The notes below the pieces were generated by a model. It searched no databases. It was not told the origin of the DNA and was given only the letters and a program-made list of their open reading frames with translations. A program made the translations under genes and the position numbers. DNA of 64,000 nt from Nitrobacteraceae bacterium AZCC 1564 (GTDB lineage Bacteria > Pseudomonadota > Alphaproteobacteria > Rhizobiales > Xanthobacteraceae), in assembly GCA_036924835.1 (NCBI GenBank), contig JBAGRR010000001.1, positions 1 to 64,000 of the forward strand. Direction: 5' to 3'. This document shows positions 48,162 through 57,024 of this stretch, in pieces. Positions within the stretch are counted from its first letter, which is position 1. Each line of letters begins with the position of its first letter.

Positions 48162-48434
48162 CTACTTCCCCCAACTCGCCGGATCTCCGCCCGCAACAAA
48201 AGCGTGCGCCTGTTCCATCGTCCTTGCAATGAAGGTCTCATAGTCCCGGCTTTTGCAGTGCGAGCAGACAAACGGCAGTGAGGCCACCGTGGTCATGTTC
48301 CCACGCACGATTGACGGCATGGACTGACTCGTAAAGACCCCGCCTTGCCGACACTGCTTGCAGCGCACGGCCAAGATCCCGCCCATCATGAACACTGTGT
48401 GCAGGCTGTCGGGCATCTTCATGTGGTGAATCAT
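48162..48434 (-). CDS. small zinc-ribbon protein
   Basis: 90 aa. Two Cys pairs, VRCKQCRQGG and FVCSHCKSRD, form a zinc ribbon of about 35 residues between them; the C-terminus is helical (ARTMEQAHAFVAGGDPASWG). Two or three start Met are possible (MIHHMKMPD). It is the last gene before the terminator of the LexA-box operon. Confidence 0.7.
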   Translation of the reverse strand: MIHHMKMPDSLHTVFMMGGILAVRCKQCRQGGVFTSQSMPSIVRGNMTTVASLPFVCSHCKSRDYETFIARTMEQAHAFVAGGDPASWGK

Positions 48435-48640
48435 GGCGATCGACGCGCCTGCAACGTCATTTGCTCGGCCCTGATGCAGTCTTCAGCAACCTGCCACCGG
48501 AACGCTGGGTTGCGGGCGTACTGACGAATAAACGCCTCGCTACTGCTGGCTCTCTGCTCGACTCCGTTCTCATCCACGCAGGACCATGGGAACCATGGAT
48601 GCGTGGGGTCGTGAATGACTTTGTAGCGCTCATGGGTCAC
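48431..48640 (-). CDS. hypothetical protein
   Basis: 69 aa from a GTG overlapping the upstream stop (GTGA). YKVIHDPTHPWFPWSCVDEN GVEQRASSSEAFIRQYARNP. Not recognised. Confidence 0.65.
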   Translation of the reverse strand: MTHERYKVIHDPTHPWFPWSCVDENGVEQRASSSEAFIRQYARNPAFRWQVAEDCIRAEQMTLQARRSP

Positions 48641-48795
48641 GCGCCTTGCAGCCTTCTGAGTTGCAGCAGGCTCTCCATCTCGGCAGCTTCGCGGCTCAGT
48701 TCGTGAGCTTTCTGCTCGAGCCTATTGGCCTCGTTCAGCATGTCGGTAATTGCCGACCGATCGCGGACTATTCGTTCACCAAGCTCGTCCATCAT
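48637..48795 (-). CDS. small coiled-coil protein
   Basis: 52 aa, MMDELGERIVRDRSAITDML, NEANRLEQKAHELSREAAEM ESLLQL: nearly all helix with heptads. GAGAGG lies a few bases before the ATGATG start. Coupled to the next gene by a 4-base overlap. Too short to judge function; may oligomerise or bind a partner. Confidence 0.55.
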   Translation of the reverse strand: MMDELGERIVRDRSAITDMLNEANRLEQKAHELSREAAEMESLLQLRRLQGA

Positions 48796-48805
48796 CCATC
48801 CTCTC

Positions 48806-49093
48806 TCAAGCTCTTGCTGAGCTGTGTGGCGCTAAGGCCGCGTCAATGAATGCCTCGATGTTCCTGCGCGACCACTCTCCGTCGATATAGCTTTTGCTCT
48901 CGGTCATGTCGTTTGTTGGCTCCCGCATAGCCGCTATGGCGGCTCGGGCAACCGGCATCAATTCCCAGTAGCTATTGCTGTCTTCGTCGCAGATCATAAG
49001 GGACGGGGTCTGATCAAAGGTGGCCCCAGATCGTACTTGCGCAACAATCGCGGCAGCCATTGTTCGCGCCACCCGTTCAATCATCTCACTCAT
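48806..49093 (-). CDS. hypothetical protein
   Basis: 95 aa, helical (EMIERVARTMAAAIVAQVRS), with ELMPVARAAIAAMREPTNDM and EWSRRNIEAFIDAALAP. Similar short proteins containing VARAIAAMREPT occur widely in alphaproteobacterial phages. Overlaps the upstream gene by 8 bases. Confidence 0.7.
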   Translation of the reverse strand: MSEMIERVARTMAAAIVAQVRSGATFDQTPSLMICDEDSNSYWELMPVARAAIAAMREPTNDMTESKSYIDGEWSRRNIEAFIDAALAPHSSARA

Positions 49094-49295
49094 CCCTCAG
49101 CTCCTTAGACATCCCTGTGGCGTCGCAGACGCGTTTGAATCCGTCGAGTTCTTGATAGGTAAAGTACCAGTTACGCTCAGGTGGCCGCGTCATCGCATAG
49201 ACCGGGATGAACTCGCTATCTCCGCGGTCGTCGGTTGAAGGCGGAAGTACTGGCCGGCCAAGACGGGGGAAGGGGCGGGTCATGGCGTTACTCAT
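49086..49295 (-). CDS. hypothetical protein
   Basis: 69 aa, SNAMTRPFPRLGRPVLPPST, RNWYFTYQELDGFKRVCDAT G. Coupled by 4 bases to the upstream gene. Not recognised. Confidence 0.65.
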   Translation of the reverse strand: MSNAMTRPFPRLGRPVLPPSTDDRGDSEFIPVYAMTRPPERNWYFTYQELDGFKRVCDATGMSKELRDE

Positions 49296-49483
49296 TGGCG
49301 GGCAATCTCAGTCAGGAACTTCTGTGAAAAATCGTATTCGCCGCCCTTATCCAACCGGACCTTGAACCGGTCGCGATCGCGCCAATAGTCATCGATCACC
49401 GTGCCGTCACCAAACCATCCGACGGCAACACGCACGCCGATGGCAAAAGGCCGCTTCCTTTCTCTTTCTACCGTCTCTGTCAT
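49292..49483 (-). CDS. hypothetical protein
   Basis: 63 aa, IGVRVAVGWFGDGTVIDDYW then RDRFKVRLDKGGEYDFSQKF. A single compact beta domain resembling an SH3-like barrel; not recognised. Its stop is coupled to the next gene. Confidence 0.65.
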   Translation of the reverse strand: MTETVERERKRPFAIGVRVAVGWFGDGTVIDDYWRDRDRFKVRLDKGGEYDFSQKFLTEIARQ

Positions 49484-49527
49484 GCTGTGCTGGACTCCGA
49501 TTGGTTCAGAGATGGGTTCAGAGAAGA

Positions 49528-49980
49528 TTAGTACAAAGCGCTTTTCCCGACCGCTGAGGGAGCCTTACTGAGTTGAACAATCTCTGGACGTAATACGAAC
49601 CAGTCGTCGCCCGGCTCGGAGAAATCGGATTCGCCGTGCAGTTCGGGGTCATATTTGACCTTCGACAGGAGGCCGAGACTTTCTGCCTTGTCCTGAACGG
49701 AGCCGCCATCTAGGTCGCCTCCGCTCCACGGACCTTCTTGCATCACCCAAACGATAAACTTCGCGGCCTGACTTAGTACGGATGTCGCGCGGATCTCGAC
49801 CAGCGCATCAAGGAACCCGCGATCATACCCATCGACGTAGCTGTCAGGATCGACCCGCGAACTTTGCTTGGCGTCTCTTTCCGCATCGGCGATACGATCG
49901 TCGAGGCACCCGAAGGTACACTCAGTACGCATCTCCCGTGTCCCACTATTCCGGCTTTCTGCGGGCCTTGTCTGAACCAT
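49528..49980 (-). CDS. hypothetical protein, first gene of the SOS-type operon
   Basis: 150 aa with a strong Shine-Dalgarno (GGAGGAGAGGG) before the ATG. DPDSYVDGYDRGFLDALVEI, KFIVWVMQEGPWSGGDLDGG and GESDFSEPGDDWFVLRPEIV form a typical small phage protein pattern; acidic. It is the first gene behind the LexA box, so should respond most directly to DNA damage. No function recognised. Confidence 0.7.
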   Translation of the reverse strand: MVQTRPAESRNSGTREMRTECTFGCLDDRIADAERDAKQSSRVDPDSYVDGYDRGFLDALVEIRATSVLSQAAKFIVWVMQEGPWSGGDLDGGSVQDKAESLGLLSKVKYDPELHGESDFSEPGDDWFVLRPEIVQLSKAPSAVGKSALY

Positions 49981-50012
49981 TTTCCCTCTCCTCCATTTCT
50001 ATGATGATATAA

Positions 50013-50027
50013 GAACAAATTGAGAAC
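50013..50027 (-). promoter_or_regulatory. LexA (SOS) box of the right-end operon
   Basis: GAAC-N7-GAAC (plus strand; GTTCTCAATTTGTTC on the coding strand), a perfect match to the alphaproteobacterial LexA consensus. It overlaps a plausible promoter (GTCTTG, 17 bases, TATCAT) 33 bases before the ATG of the 150-aa gene. Host LexA would repress the operon and RecA-driven LexA cleavage would induce it. Confidence 0.8.
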
Positions 50028-50116
50028 AAGACGCTAGGGGTTGATGCCTAGCGGCGGATTTCGGGCAAGATTTTGATGCGTGGATTTTTGCGGGCGCGAA
50101 GAACGCGAACCGAACG

Positions 50117-50149
50117 AAAGTGTCACGGCGCCGGGCTGTGTGACACTTT
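50117..50149. promoter_or_regulatory. candidate integrase arm-type sites, right arm
   Basis: AAAGTGTCAC (50117-50126) and GTGACACTTT (50140-50149) form a perfect 10-base inverted pair with a 13-base loop, matching the decamer at 116-125. It could also be a terminator for transcripts reading right to left (stem followed by T-rich sequence). Confidence 0.45.
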
Positions 50150-50184
50150 TTGAATTTGGGAGGGGTGCTAAGCCACTGATTTCG

Positions 50185-50261
<77 letters not shown>

Positions 50262-50479
50262 ACAGATCGGATGTGATCCGCACAGGTGGTGGGACTTAAA
50301 GGGCTGAACATTGCAAGTCAAGGACGTTGAGAAACTCCTTGCATGTCCGCCCCTTTTTCCCTGTTGATGCGATTAACGGGCTGTTTACGGGCAAAACAGC
50401 GTAGGCAAAGGCGGTCAGAATCAAATAAGCCCTGATACATCGTATTTTCTTGAGCCAGCACCACCGAGGAGGGCCAAAT

Positions 50480-50779
50480 ATGGCGAAGAAAGCAGCTACC
50501 CCAGCCACCATTACCCTGAAGCACCTTGCCGCCGCGCTCGCTGAAGATCATGAATTGTCGAAGAAGGCCTCCGAGGCGATTCTCACCGACCTCGTGACCC
50601 GAATCACCAAGCACCTGAAGAAGGGCGAGCGCATCCGCATCGTCGGCCTCGGCATCCTCCAGGTCCGCAAACGCGCTGCTCGCATGGGCCGCAACCCCGC
50701 CACCGGCGAACAGATCCACATCAAGGCCAGCAAGAAGGTCGCCTTCCGCGCCGCCAAGGAGCTGAAGGAAGCGGTCTGA
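50480..50779 (+). CDS. hup: DNA-binding protein HU
   Basis: 99 aa from ATG 50480 with GAGGAGGG 7 bases upstream. ITLKHLAAALAEDHELSKKA begins the HU fold; GRNPATGEQIHIKASKKVAF R is the DNA-binding arm and signature. Nucleoid-associated dimer that bends DNA. N-terminal Ala/Thr-rich stretch (AKKAATPATI) is usual for rhizobial HU. Single gene with its own promoter in the 218 bases shared with the divergent tRNA. Confidence 0.93.
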   Translation: MAKKAATPATITLKHLAAALAEDHELSKKASEAILTDLVTRITKHLKKGERIRIVGLGILQVRKRAARMGRNPATGEQIHIKASKKVAFRAAKELKEAV

Positions 50780-51008
50780 TCGTCTCGATCTCAGGCTTTC
50801 CTGGTTTTGCGCCATCCTGGCTCTCATGGTCGGGGTGGCGTTTTCCTTTTGCGCATGTCTTCGTCCGCCAGTTCGTGTAATCGCCTATTTCGGGCTTTTC
50901 CTCCCATTGCCTCTTTCAGGTTCGACAAACACTCCTGTAAAGCTATTTAAGCGCGGCCGGTGCTTGGGTGCGCTTAATGAGAATCAGCTTCAGGTGAGGG
51001 ACGACCGT

Positions 51009-52094
51009 ATGTCGACGAACAAAACCAATAGAACCTACAGACTTGCGGTGATCCCTGGAGACGGGATCGGCAAGGAAGTCGTCCCGGAAGGACTGCGCGT
51101 GCTGGAAGCGGCGGCGAAGAAGTTCAACTTCAACCTGCAGCTTGATGAATTCGACTTTGCCTCCTGCGATTACTACCAAAAGCACGGCAAGATGATGCCG
51201 GACGACTGGAAGACCCAGATCGGCAGCCATGACGCCATCTTCTTCGGCGCCGTCGGCATGCCCTCCGTTCTGCCCGACCACATCTCGCTCTGGGGCTCGC
51301 TGATCCAGTTTCGCAGGGAGTTCGACCAGTACGTGAACCTGCGGCCGGTTCGCCTGATGCCCGGCGTCAAGTCGCCGCTGGCGGGGCGTAAGCCCGGCGA
51401 TATCGATTTCTTCGTGGTTCGTGAGAACACCGAAGGCGAATATTCCTCGATCGGCGGCCGCATGTTCCCTGGCACCGAGCGCGAGGCAGTCATTCAGGAA
51501 ACCGTGATGTCACGGGTCGGTGTGGACCGGATCCTGAAGTTCGCTTTCGAACTGGCCCAGAGCCGTCCGAAAAAGCACCTGACCTCGGCGACCAAGTCGA
51601 ACGGTATCTCCATCACGATGCCGTATTGGGACGAACGCGTGGAGGAGATGGCCAAGAACTACCCTGGCGTGAGATGGGACAAGTATCACATCGACATTTT
51701 GGCCGCGAACTTCGTGCTGCATCCCGACTGGTTCGATGTCGTGGTCGGCTCGAACCTTTTCGGGGACATCCTGTCGGATCTGGGGCCGGCCTGCACCGGC
51801 ACGATCGGCATCGCGCCGTCGGGAAGTCTCAATCCGGAACGGAAGTTTCCGTCGCTGTTCGAGCCGGTTCACGGCTCTGCGCCGGACATCGCAGGGAAGG
51901 GAATCGCTAACCCTGTGGGGCAAATCTGGTCTGCAGCGATGATGCTGGATCATCTCGGTGAACCGGAGGCCGGCAAGGCCATCGTCGCTGCGATCGAAAC
52001 GGTGCTCGCGCAGGAGAAATTGCGGACGCGGGATCTCGGCGGTCCGGCCGATACGGTCGGCTGCGGCATGGAGATCGCACGCGCCCTGTCGTAA
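51009..52094 (+). CDS. tartrate dehydrogenase / D-malate dehydrogenase (decarboxylating)
   Basis: 361 aa from ATG 51009 with GAGGGA 7 bases upstream; an upstream in-frame extension has no family counterpart. RLAVIPGDGIGKEVVPEGLR (NAD site), WGSLIQFRREFDQYVNLRPV (substrate Arg residues), DFFVVRENTEGEYSSIGGRM, SNLFGDILSDLGPACTGTIG and PVHGSAPDIAGKGIANP mark the isocitrate/isopropylmalate dehydrogenase superfamily. The FDQYVNLRPV and PDDWK features point to the TtuC/DmlA branch rather than LeuB. Converts tartrate or D-malate, yielding NADH and CO2. A strong terminator follows. Confidence 0.85.
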   Translation: MSTNKTNRTYRLAVIPGDGIGKEVVPEGLRVLEAAAKKFNFNLQLDEFDFASCDYYQKHGKMMPDDWKTQIGSHDAIFFGAVGMPSVLPDHISLWGSLIQFRREFDQYVNLRPVRLMPGVKSPLAGRKPGDIDFFVVRENTEGEYSSIGGRMFPGTEREAVIQETVMSRVGVDRILKFAFELAQSRPKKHLTSATKSNGISITMPYWDERVEEMAKNYPGVRWDKYHIDILAANFVLHPDWFDVVVGSNLFGDILSDLGPACTGTIGIAPSGSLNPERKFPSLFEPVHGSAPDIAGKGIANPVGQIWSAAMMLDHLGEPEAGKAIVAAIETVLAQEKLRTRDLGGPADTVGCGMEIARALS

Positions 52095-52125
52095 TGTTGT
52101 GACGACGCAGTACTGGCTTGATTTT

Positions 52126-52153
52126 ACGGGTTCCGGCACGTGCCGGGACCCGT
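52126..52153 (+). terminator. terminator after the dehydrogenase gene
   Basis: A long nearly perfect hairpin: ACGGGT, one T, CCGGCA, loop CG, TGCCGG, one G, ACCCGT, followed by TCCAATTTGG. It separates the dehydrogenase gene from nuoA, so nuo has its own promoter in 52154-52358, where no clear consensus is evident to me. Confidence 0.75.
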
Positions 52154-52358
52154 TCCAATTTGGGGCTCCGGAAGCTGCGGGATCGGTCGGGATGCTATTC
52201 GACGGAAGTGGGATAGCGGCTATGCAGGGATGGTGGAGAGCGCAAAAACGTTAGAATAGCTTGGCTTGCCCTCGCTGTTGCGCTGCGCTATGCCCTCAGA
52301 ACCATTCCAAATTGGCGCGAATCTTCGCAAGCCGATTGGACAGGATCGAGGGTCGCCG

Positions 52359-52724
52359 ATGGGCGGAATCTTACAGAACTATCTTCCACTTGTGGTATTT
52401 ATCGGGGTAGCGACCGTCATAGGTCTAGCGTTGCTGGTGGCGCCGTTCCTTGTCGCCTACCAACAGCCCGACCCTGAGAAGCTTTCAGCCTACGAATGTG
52501 GCTTCAATGCATTCGACGACGCACGCATGAAGTTTGATGTGCGTTTTTATCTGGTCGCCATCCTTTTCATCATCTTCGATCTTGAGGTGGCGTTCCTATT
52601 TCCCTGGGCGGTCGCATTCGGAAAGCTCGGCGCGGCCGGCTTCTGGTCGATGATGGTGTTCCTCGCCGTGCTGACCGTTGGATTTGCTTACGAGTGGAAG
52701 AAGGGAGCCCTCGAATGGGATTGA
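52359..52724 (+). CDS. nuoA: NADH-quinone oxidoreductase subunit A
   Basis: 121 aa from ATG 52359, GAGGG 6 bases upstream (an in-frame upstream start has no homology support). Three membrane helices: [60 protein letters not shown]. The conserved loop [18 protein letters not shown] between helices 1 and 2 contains the quinone-site Cys. First gene of the complex I operon; its stop overlaps nuoB by 10 bases. Confidence 0.95.
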   Translation: MGGILQNYLPLVVFIGVATVIGLALLVAPFLVAYQQPDPEKLSAYECGFNAFDDARMKFDVRFYLVAILFIIFDLEVAFLFPWAVAFGKLGAAGFWSMMVFLAVLTVGFAYEWKKGALEWD

Positions 52725-53296
52725 GCCCGGTGCTGCAGCCTGCTGTTTCGCAGCCGTCCACAGGAATCATCGATCCGCGTACCGGTCAGCCGATCGGCGC
52801 GGACGACAAGTTTTTCCTCGAGGTGAACAACGAGCTGTCCGACAAGGGCTTCTTCGTCACCGCGACCGATGACCTGATCACCTGGGCGCGTACCGGTTCG
52901 CTGATGTGGATGACCTTCGGCCTGGCATGCTGCGCGGTCGAAATGATGCAGGTGTCGATGCCGCGCTACGACGTTGAGCGCTTCGGCTTCGCGCCGCGCG
53001 CGTCCCCGCGCCAGTCCGACGTCATGATCGTCGCCGGTACGCTGACCAACAAGATGGCGCCTGCGCTTCGCAAGGTCTACGACCAGATGCCGGAGCCGCG
53101 TTACGTGATCTCGATGGGGTCGTGCGCCAACGGCGGCGGCTACTATCACTATTCGTACTCGGTGGTGCGCGGCTGCGACCGCATCGTACCCATCGATATC
53201 TATGTCCCGGGTTGTCCGCCCACGGCGGAAGCGCTGCTGTACGGCGTCCTGCTGTTGCAGAAGAAGATCCGGCGCACCGGAACGATTGAACGGTAA
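52715..53296 (+). CDS. nuoB: NADH-quinone oxidoreductase subunit B
   Basis: 193 aa from ATG 52715. Carries the N2 [4Fe-4S] cluster of complex [21 protein letters not shown] (two adjacent Cys), [20 protein letters not shown] and [20 protein letters not shown]-terminal extension of about 40 residues ([20 protein letters not shown]) is usual in alphaproteobacteria. Overlaps nuoA. Confidence 0.95.
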   Translation: MGLSPVLQPAVSQPSTGIIDPRTGQPIGADDKFFLEVNNELSDKGFFVTATDDLITWARTGSLMWMTFGLACCAVEMMQVSMPRYDVERFGFAPRASPRQSDVMIVAGTLTNKMAPALRKVYDQMPEPRYVISMGSCANGGGYYHYSYSVVRGCDRIVPIDIYVPGCPPTAEALLYGVLLLQKKIRRTGTIER

Positions 53297-53301
53297 TCCT
53301 C

Positions 53302-53931
53302 ATGGATGACGCGAAACTCGACGCTCTCGGCCAAACGATTGTTGCCGCCTTGCCCGGCGCCGCACTCGGTCATGCCGTTGCGTTCAGCCAACTGACCATC
53401 AACGTCAAGATCGAGAAGATCGTCGAGATCGTGCGCACTCTGCGCGATGATCAGCGGTTTCGCTTCGTGAACATCACGGACGTCACCGCGGTGGATTATC
53501 CGGGCCGCGAAAACCGGTTTGACGTGATCTATCACTTCCTATCGCCGATCCTAAATGTACGGTTGCGGCTGCGCGGAGAGGCGGGCGAGATCACGCAGGT
53601 GCCGTCGATCATCAGCGTTTTTCCGGGCGCTGACTGGTTCGAACGCGAGACCTACGATCTCTACGGCGTGATCTTCACCGGCCATCCGGACATGCGCCGT
53701 CTATTGACTGACTACGGTTTTGAAGGTCATCCGCTGCGCAAGGACTTCCCGACGACCGGTTTCGTCGAGGTCCGTTACGACGACCAGGAAAAGCGCGTTG
53801 TGTACGAGCCGGTCCGGCTCAATCAGGAGTTCCGCAAGTTCGATTTCTTGTCGCCGTGGGAAGGTGCGGATTATCCGCTGCCGGGTGACGAGAAGGCTGA
53901 CGCGAAACCTGCGCCGAAGGTGGGTGGCTGA
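53302..53931 (+). CDS. nuoC: NADH-quinone oxidoreductase subunit C
   Basis: 209 aa. [20 protein letters not shown] and [20 protein letters not shown], then [40 protein letters not shown]: the 30-kDa peripheral-arm subunit signature. Separate from nuoD, as in alphaproteobacteria (fused in E. coli). Overlaps nuoD by one base. Confidence 0.95.
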   Translation: MDDAKLDALGQTIVAALPGAALGHAVAFSQLTINVKIEKIVEIVRTLRDDQRFRFVNITDVTAVDYPGRENRFDVIYHFLSPILNVRLRLRGEAGEITQVPSIISVFPGADWFERETYDLYGVIFTGHPDMRRLLTDYGFEGHPLRKDFPTTGFVEVRYDDQEKRVVYEPVRLNQEFRKFDFLSPWEGADYPLPGDEKADAKPAPKVGG

Positions 53932-55124
53932 TGAACGAAGCACCGGGAATGCGCAATTTTACGATCAACTTCGGACCGCAGCATCCGGCGGCACACGGCG
54001 TGTTGCGCCTCGTGCTGGAACTGGACGGCGAGGTGGTTGAGCGCGTCGATCCGCACATTGGCCTGCTTCACCGCGGCACCGAAAAGCTGATCGAGCAAAA
54101 GACTTATCTGCAGGCGATTCCTTATTTTGACCGGCTCGACTATGTCGCGCCGATGAATCAGGAGCATGCGTTCTGCTTGGCGGCCGAGAAGCTGCTCGGC
54201 ATCACTGTGCCGCGGCGCGGACAGCTCATCCGCGTGCTGTATTGCGAGATCGGCCGCATCCTGTCGCATCTTCTCAACGTCACCACACAGGCGATGGACG
54301 TCGGCGCTCTGACGCCGCCGCTGTGGGGATTTGAAGAGCGCGAAAAGCTGATGGTGTTCTACGAGCGCGCTTCGGGCTCGCGTATGCACGCCGCGTTCTT
54401 CCGCGTCGGTGGCGTCCACCAGGATCTGCCGCCGCAACTGATCAACGACATCGAGGCGTGGTGCGATCCGTTCATCCAGGTCGTGGACGATCTGGAAGCG
54501 CTGCTGACCGACAACCGTATCTTCAAGCAGCGCAACGTCGATATCGGCGTGGTGACGCTGGAGCAGGCGTGGGAGTGGGGGTTCTCCGGTGTGATGGTTC
54601 GCGGCTCGGGCGCTGCCTGGGATCTGCGCAAGGCGCAGCCCTACGAGTGCTACGCCGAGATGGATTTCGACATTCCGATCGGCAAGAACGGCGACTGCTA
54701 CGACCGCTACTGCATCCGCATGGAAGAGATGCGCCAGTCGGTACGCATCATGAAGCAGTGCATTCAGAAGCTGCGTGAACCTGAAGCGCAGGGACCGGTC
54801 TCGTTCCAGGACAACAAGATCGTTCCGCCCAAGCGCGGCGAGATGAAGCGTTCGATGGAAGCGCTGATCCATCACTTCAAGCTTTACACCGAAGGTGTCC
54901 GCGTTCCGGCCGGCGAAATTTATGCGGCTGTTGAAGCGCCCAAGGGAGAATTCGGCGTGTTCCTCGTCTCAGACGGCACCAACAAGCCGTACAAGTGCAA
55001 GATCCGCGCGCCAGGCTTCGCGCATCTGCAGGCGATGGACTTCATCTGCAAGGGCCACTTGCTGGCTGACGTATCGGCCATTCTCGGCTCGCTCGATATC
55101 GTGTTCGGCGAGGTGGACCGCTGA
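53931..55124 (+). CDS. nuoD: NADH-quinone oxidoreductase subunit D
   Basis: 397 aa. [20 protein letters not shown] (start of the 49-kDa subunit, quinone-site His residues), [40 protein letters not shown], and the C-terminal [33 protein letters not shown]. Forms the quinone site with NuoB. The ATG overlaps the nuoC stop. Its own stop overlaps the ATG of the methyltransferase gene, an unusual insertion. Confidence 0.96.
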   Translation: MNEAPGMRNFTINFGPQHPAAHGVLRLVLELDGEVVERVDPHIGLLHRGTEKLIEQKTYLQAIPYFDRLDYVAPMNQEHAFCLAAEKLLGITVPRRGQLIRVLYCEIGRILSHLLNVTTQAMDVGALTPPLWGFEEREKLMVFYERASGSRMHAAFFRVGGVHQDLPPQLINDIEAWCDPFIQVVDDLEALLTDNRIFKQRNVDIGVVTLEQAWEWGFSGVMVRGSGAAWDLRKAQPYECYAEMDFDIPIGKNGDCYDRYCIRMEEMRQSVRIMKQCIQKLREPEAQGPVSFQDNKIVPPKRGEMKRSMEALIHHFKLYTEGVRVPAGEIYAAVEAPKGEFGVFLVSDGTNKPYKCKIRAPGFAHLQAMDFICKGHLLADVSAILGSLDIVFGEVDR

Positions 55125-56092
55125 TGCCTCAGCCGCCCATCCAGTTCGACCGTGTCACCGGTGCCATGCGCGGGGCAACGCCCTGGGAGCGCAGCATCGG
55201 TTTCGCGCTGTTGGCTGGATCGAAGGTTGGCGCCTACATTTCGCATCGCGGCTACAACGCTTGCGCGAACCTGCTGAAGACGTTGCTGCCTGAGCGTGAC
55301 ATCAACATCATGCTCAATCCGGACGCGACGTTTTCGTACCCGTATGGCGATGGTTATTGGAGCAAGCTGCTCAATCGTACGTTCAAGTACGAGGACGAAC
55401 TCGAACTGCTGCTTCTCGACTCGAAGGATGTCGACTACACGCTGATCGATTGCGGCGCCAACTACGGCTACTGGTCAGTCATGGTGTCGAGCAAGCGCTT
55501 CGGGGCGCACCGGTCGATCGCCATTGAGCCGTCATCGAAGAATTTTCCGCGTCTCGCACACAACGCGAAGATCAACGGCGATCGCTTCGAGGTCATCAAC
55601 GCCGCGATCGGTGCTGAGCGCGGGACGGCGCGGTTGTCTGGCAATCGCCATGAGGCCTTCAGCATCGCAGGTGGTCCTGACGCGAACGGCGAAGAGGTCA
55701 CGGTGCTCGCGCTCGACAACCTGATCGAGGATGGCAAGATTCCGGCCCAGGGCAAGTATCTCGTCAAGCTCGACGTCGAAGGCGTCGAGATCGATGCGAT
55801 GAAGGGCGGCAAGCGGATCCTCGAGACCGACTCTGTGGTGGTCTGCGAGGAGCATGGCAACGATCCGACTCACGCCGTGTCGCGCTACATTCTCGAACAT
55901 ACGCCGATGAAGGCGATTATTCATGATCCGGCGACGGATCGCTTCGAGCCTCTGACGCAGCTTTCGACGCTCGACCGTATCAAGGTCGCGTCGCATGTCG
56001 GTTACAATGTCTTTGCTACGTCAAGTGCGTTTTGGGAACAGCGCATCTACGGCTTGAATTCTGGCAACACGCGCCGCGCGATGGCGCAATGA
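55124..56092 (+). CDS. FkbM-family SAM methyltransferase inside the nuo operon
   Basis: 322 aa. SAM site YTLIDCGANYGYWSVMV (Asp109-Cys110-Gly111-Ala112-Asn113), ribose-binding AIEPSSKNFPRL (Glu135), VINAAIGAERGTARLSG, VTVLALDNLIEDGKI and KLDVEGVEIDAMKGGKRIL: the complete FkbM fold, with about 100 extra N-terminal residues. Start overlaps the nuoD stop by one base and it is followed by nuoE after 20 bases, so it must be co-transcribed with complex I genes. FkbM enzymes mostly methylate hydroxyls on small molecules or sugars. A role in complex I assembly or modification is only inferred from position. Confidence 0.88.
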   Translation: MPQPPIQFDRVTGAMRGATPWERSIGFALLAGSKVGAYISHRGYNACANLLKTLLPERDINIMLNPDATFSYPYGDGYWSKLLNRTFKYEDELELLLLDSKDVDYTLIDCGANYGYWSVMVSSKRFGAHRSIAIEPSSKNFPRLAHNAKINGDRFEVINAAIGAERGTARLSGNRHEAFSIAGGPDANGEEVTVLALDNLIEDGKIPAQGKYLVKLDVEGVEIDAMKGGKRILETDSVVVCEEHGNDPTHAVSRYILEHTPMKAIIHDPATDRFEPLTQLSTLDRIKVASHVGYNVFATSSAFWEQRIYGLNSGNTRRAMAQ

Positions 56093-56112
56093 AAGATTGA
56101 GAGACGTCTCCG

Positions 56113-56835
56113 ATGGCTGTTCGCCGTTTGGCTCCGAAAGAAAAGCAACCTGCCAGCTTCACTTTCACCGAGGAAAACCTTGCGTGGGCGAAGAAGCAGA
56201 TAGAGAAGTACCCGCCGGGCCGCCAGGCTTCGGCTGTGATTCCGATCTTGTGGCGGGTGCAGGAGCAGCATGAAGGCTGGGTTTCGGAAGCCGCGATCCG
56301 TGCAGTCGCTGACTTGCTCGGTATGCCGTACATCCGCGTGCTTGAAATCGCGACCTTCTACACGATGTTCCAGCTTGAGCCGGTCGGCAAGAAAGCTCAC
56401 GTGCAGGTTTGCGGCACCACGCCGTGCATGTTGCGCGGCGCGGGGGATCTGATCGACGTCTGCAAGAAGCGGATCCACCACGATCCTTTCCACGTCTCCG
56501 CTGATGGCAATTTCAGCTGGGAAGAGGTCGAATGCCTCGGCGCGTGCGTCAACGCACCGATGGTCATGATCTGGAAAGACACCTACGAGGATCTGACGCC
56601 CGAGACCCTCAACAAAGTGCTCGATGGTTTTGCGTCCGGTAATCCGCCGAAGCCTGGTCCGCAGATCGATCGGCAGTTTGCCGCGCCAGTCGGCGGACCA
56701 CGTGTACTGAAGGGCGACGCTACGTCGGGCAAGGCTGCAGGCGCCAAGGAGCCTGTGCTGGCTGATTCAGACGCCAAGAAGGCTGGCGCACCCGCCAATG
56801 TGCGCGAAGCGCCGAAACCGCCGGGAGGCGCATGA
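56113..56835 (+). CDS. nuoE: NADH-quinone oxidoreductase subunit E
   Basis: 240 aa. Thioredoxin-like [2Fe-2S] N1a subunit: [20 protein letters not shown] and [17 protein letters not shown] carry the four Cys ligands; [20 protein letters not shown] at the N-terminus. About 75 residues longer than E. coli NuoE, with a Pro/Ala/Lys-rich C-terminal tail ([20 protein letters not shown]) common in alphaproteobacteria. Its stop overlaps the small ORF that follows. Confidence 0.95.
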   Translation: MAVRRLAPKEKQPASFTFTEENLAWAKKQIEKYPPGRQASAVIPILWRVQEQHEGWVSEAAIRAVADLLGMPYIRVLEIATFYTMFQLEPVGKKAHVQVCGTTPCMLRGAGDLIDVCKKRIHHDPFHVSADGNFSWEEVECLGACVNAPMVMIWKDTYEDLTPETLNKVLDGFASGNPPKPGPQIDRQFAAPVGGPRVLKGDATSGKAAGAKEPVLADSDAKKAGAPANVREAPKPPGGA

Positions 56836-57005
56836 TGACGGGAGAACTTCTTCGCTACATCGTGCTGCACGCGGCTTGCGCGGCCGCGTTCATCTTCGTG
56901 CTCAACTACTACATTCTCAAGGCAGAGCTTCAGTCAGCGGTGTTCTGGGCCATCGGGTTCGGCGCCATGGCAGCCGGGCTCGCTTACAAGCAATCCAAAC
57001 GCTGA
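56832..57005 (+). CDS. 57-aa membrane protein between nuoE and nuoF
   Basis: [57 protein letters not shown]: two predicted transmembrane helices and a basic end. The ATG overlaps the nuoE stop by 4 bases, and nuoF starts 19 bases on, so it is translated from the nuo message. I know no named family. Candidate accessory subunit or assembly factor of complex I, or a small membrane protein of separate role. Confidence 0.7.
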   Translation: MMTGELLRYIVLHAACAAAFIFVLNYYILKAELQSAVFWAIGFGAMAAGLAYKQSKR

Positions 57006-57024
57006 TCGTCAGGACGCGACCAAC

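Noticed and set aside
50101-50115. Second GAAC-N7-GAAC LexA-like site
   Set aside because: The spacer itself contains GAAC and there is no promoter or gene start nearby; probably chance, unlike the site at 50013-50027.
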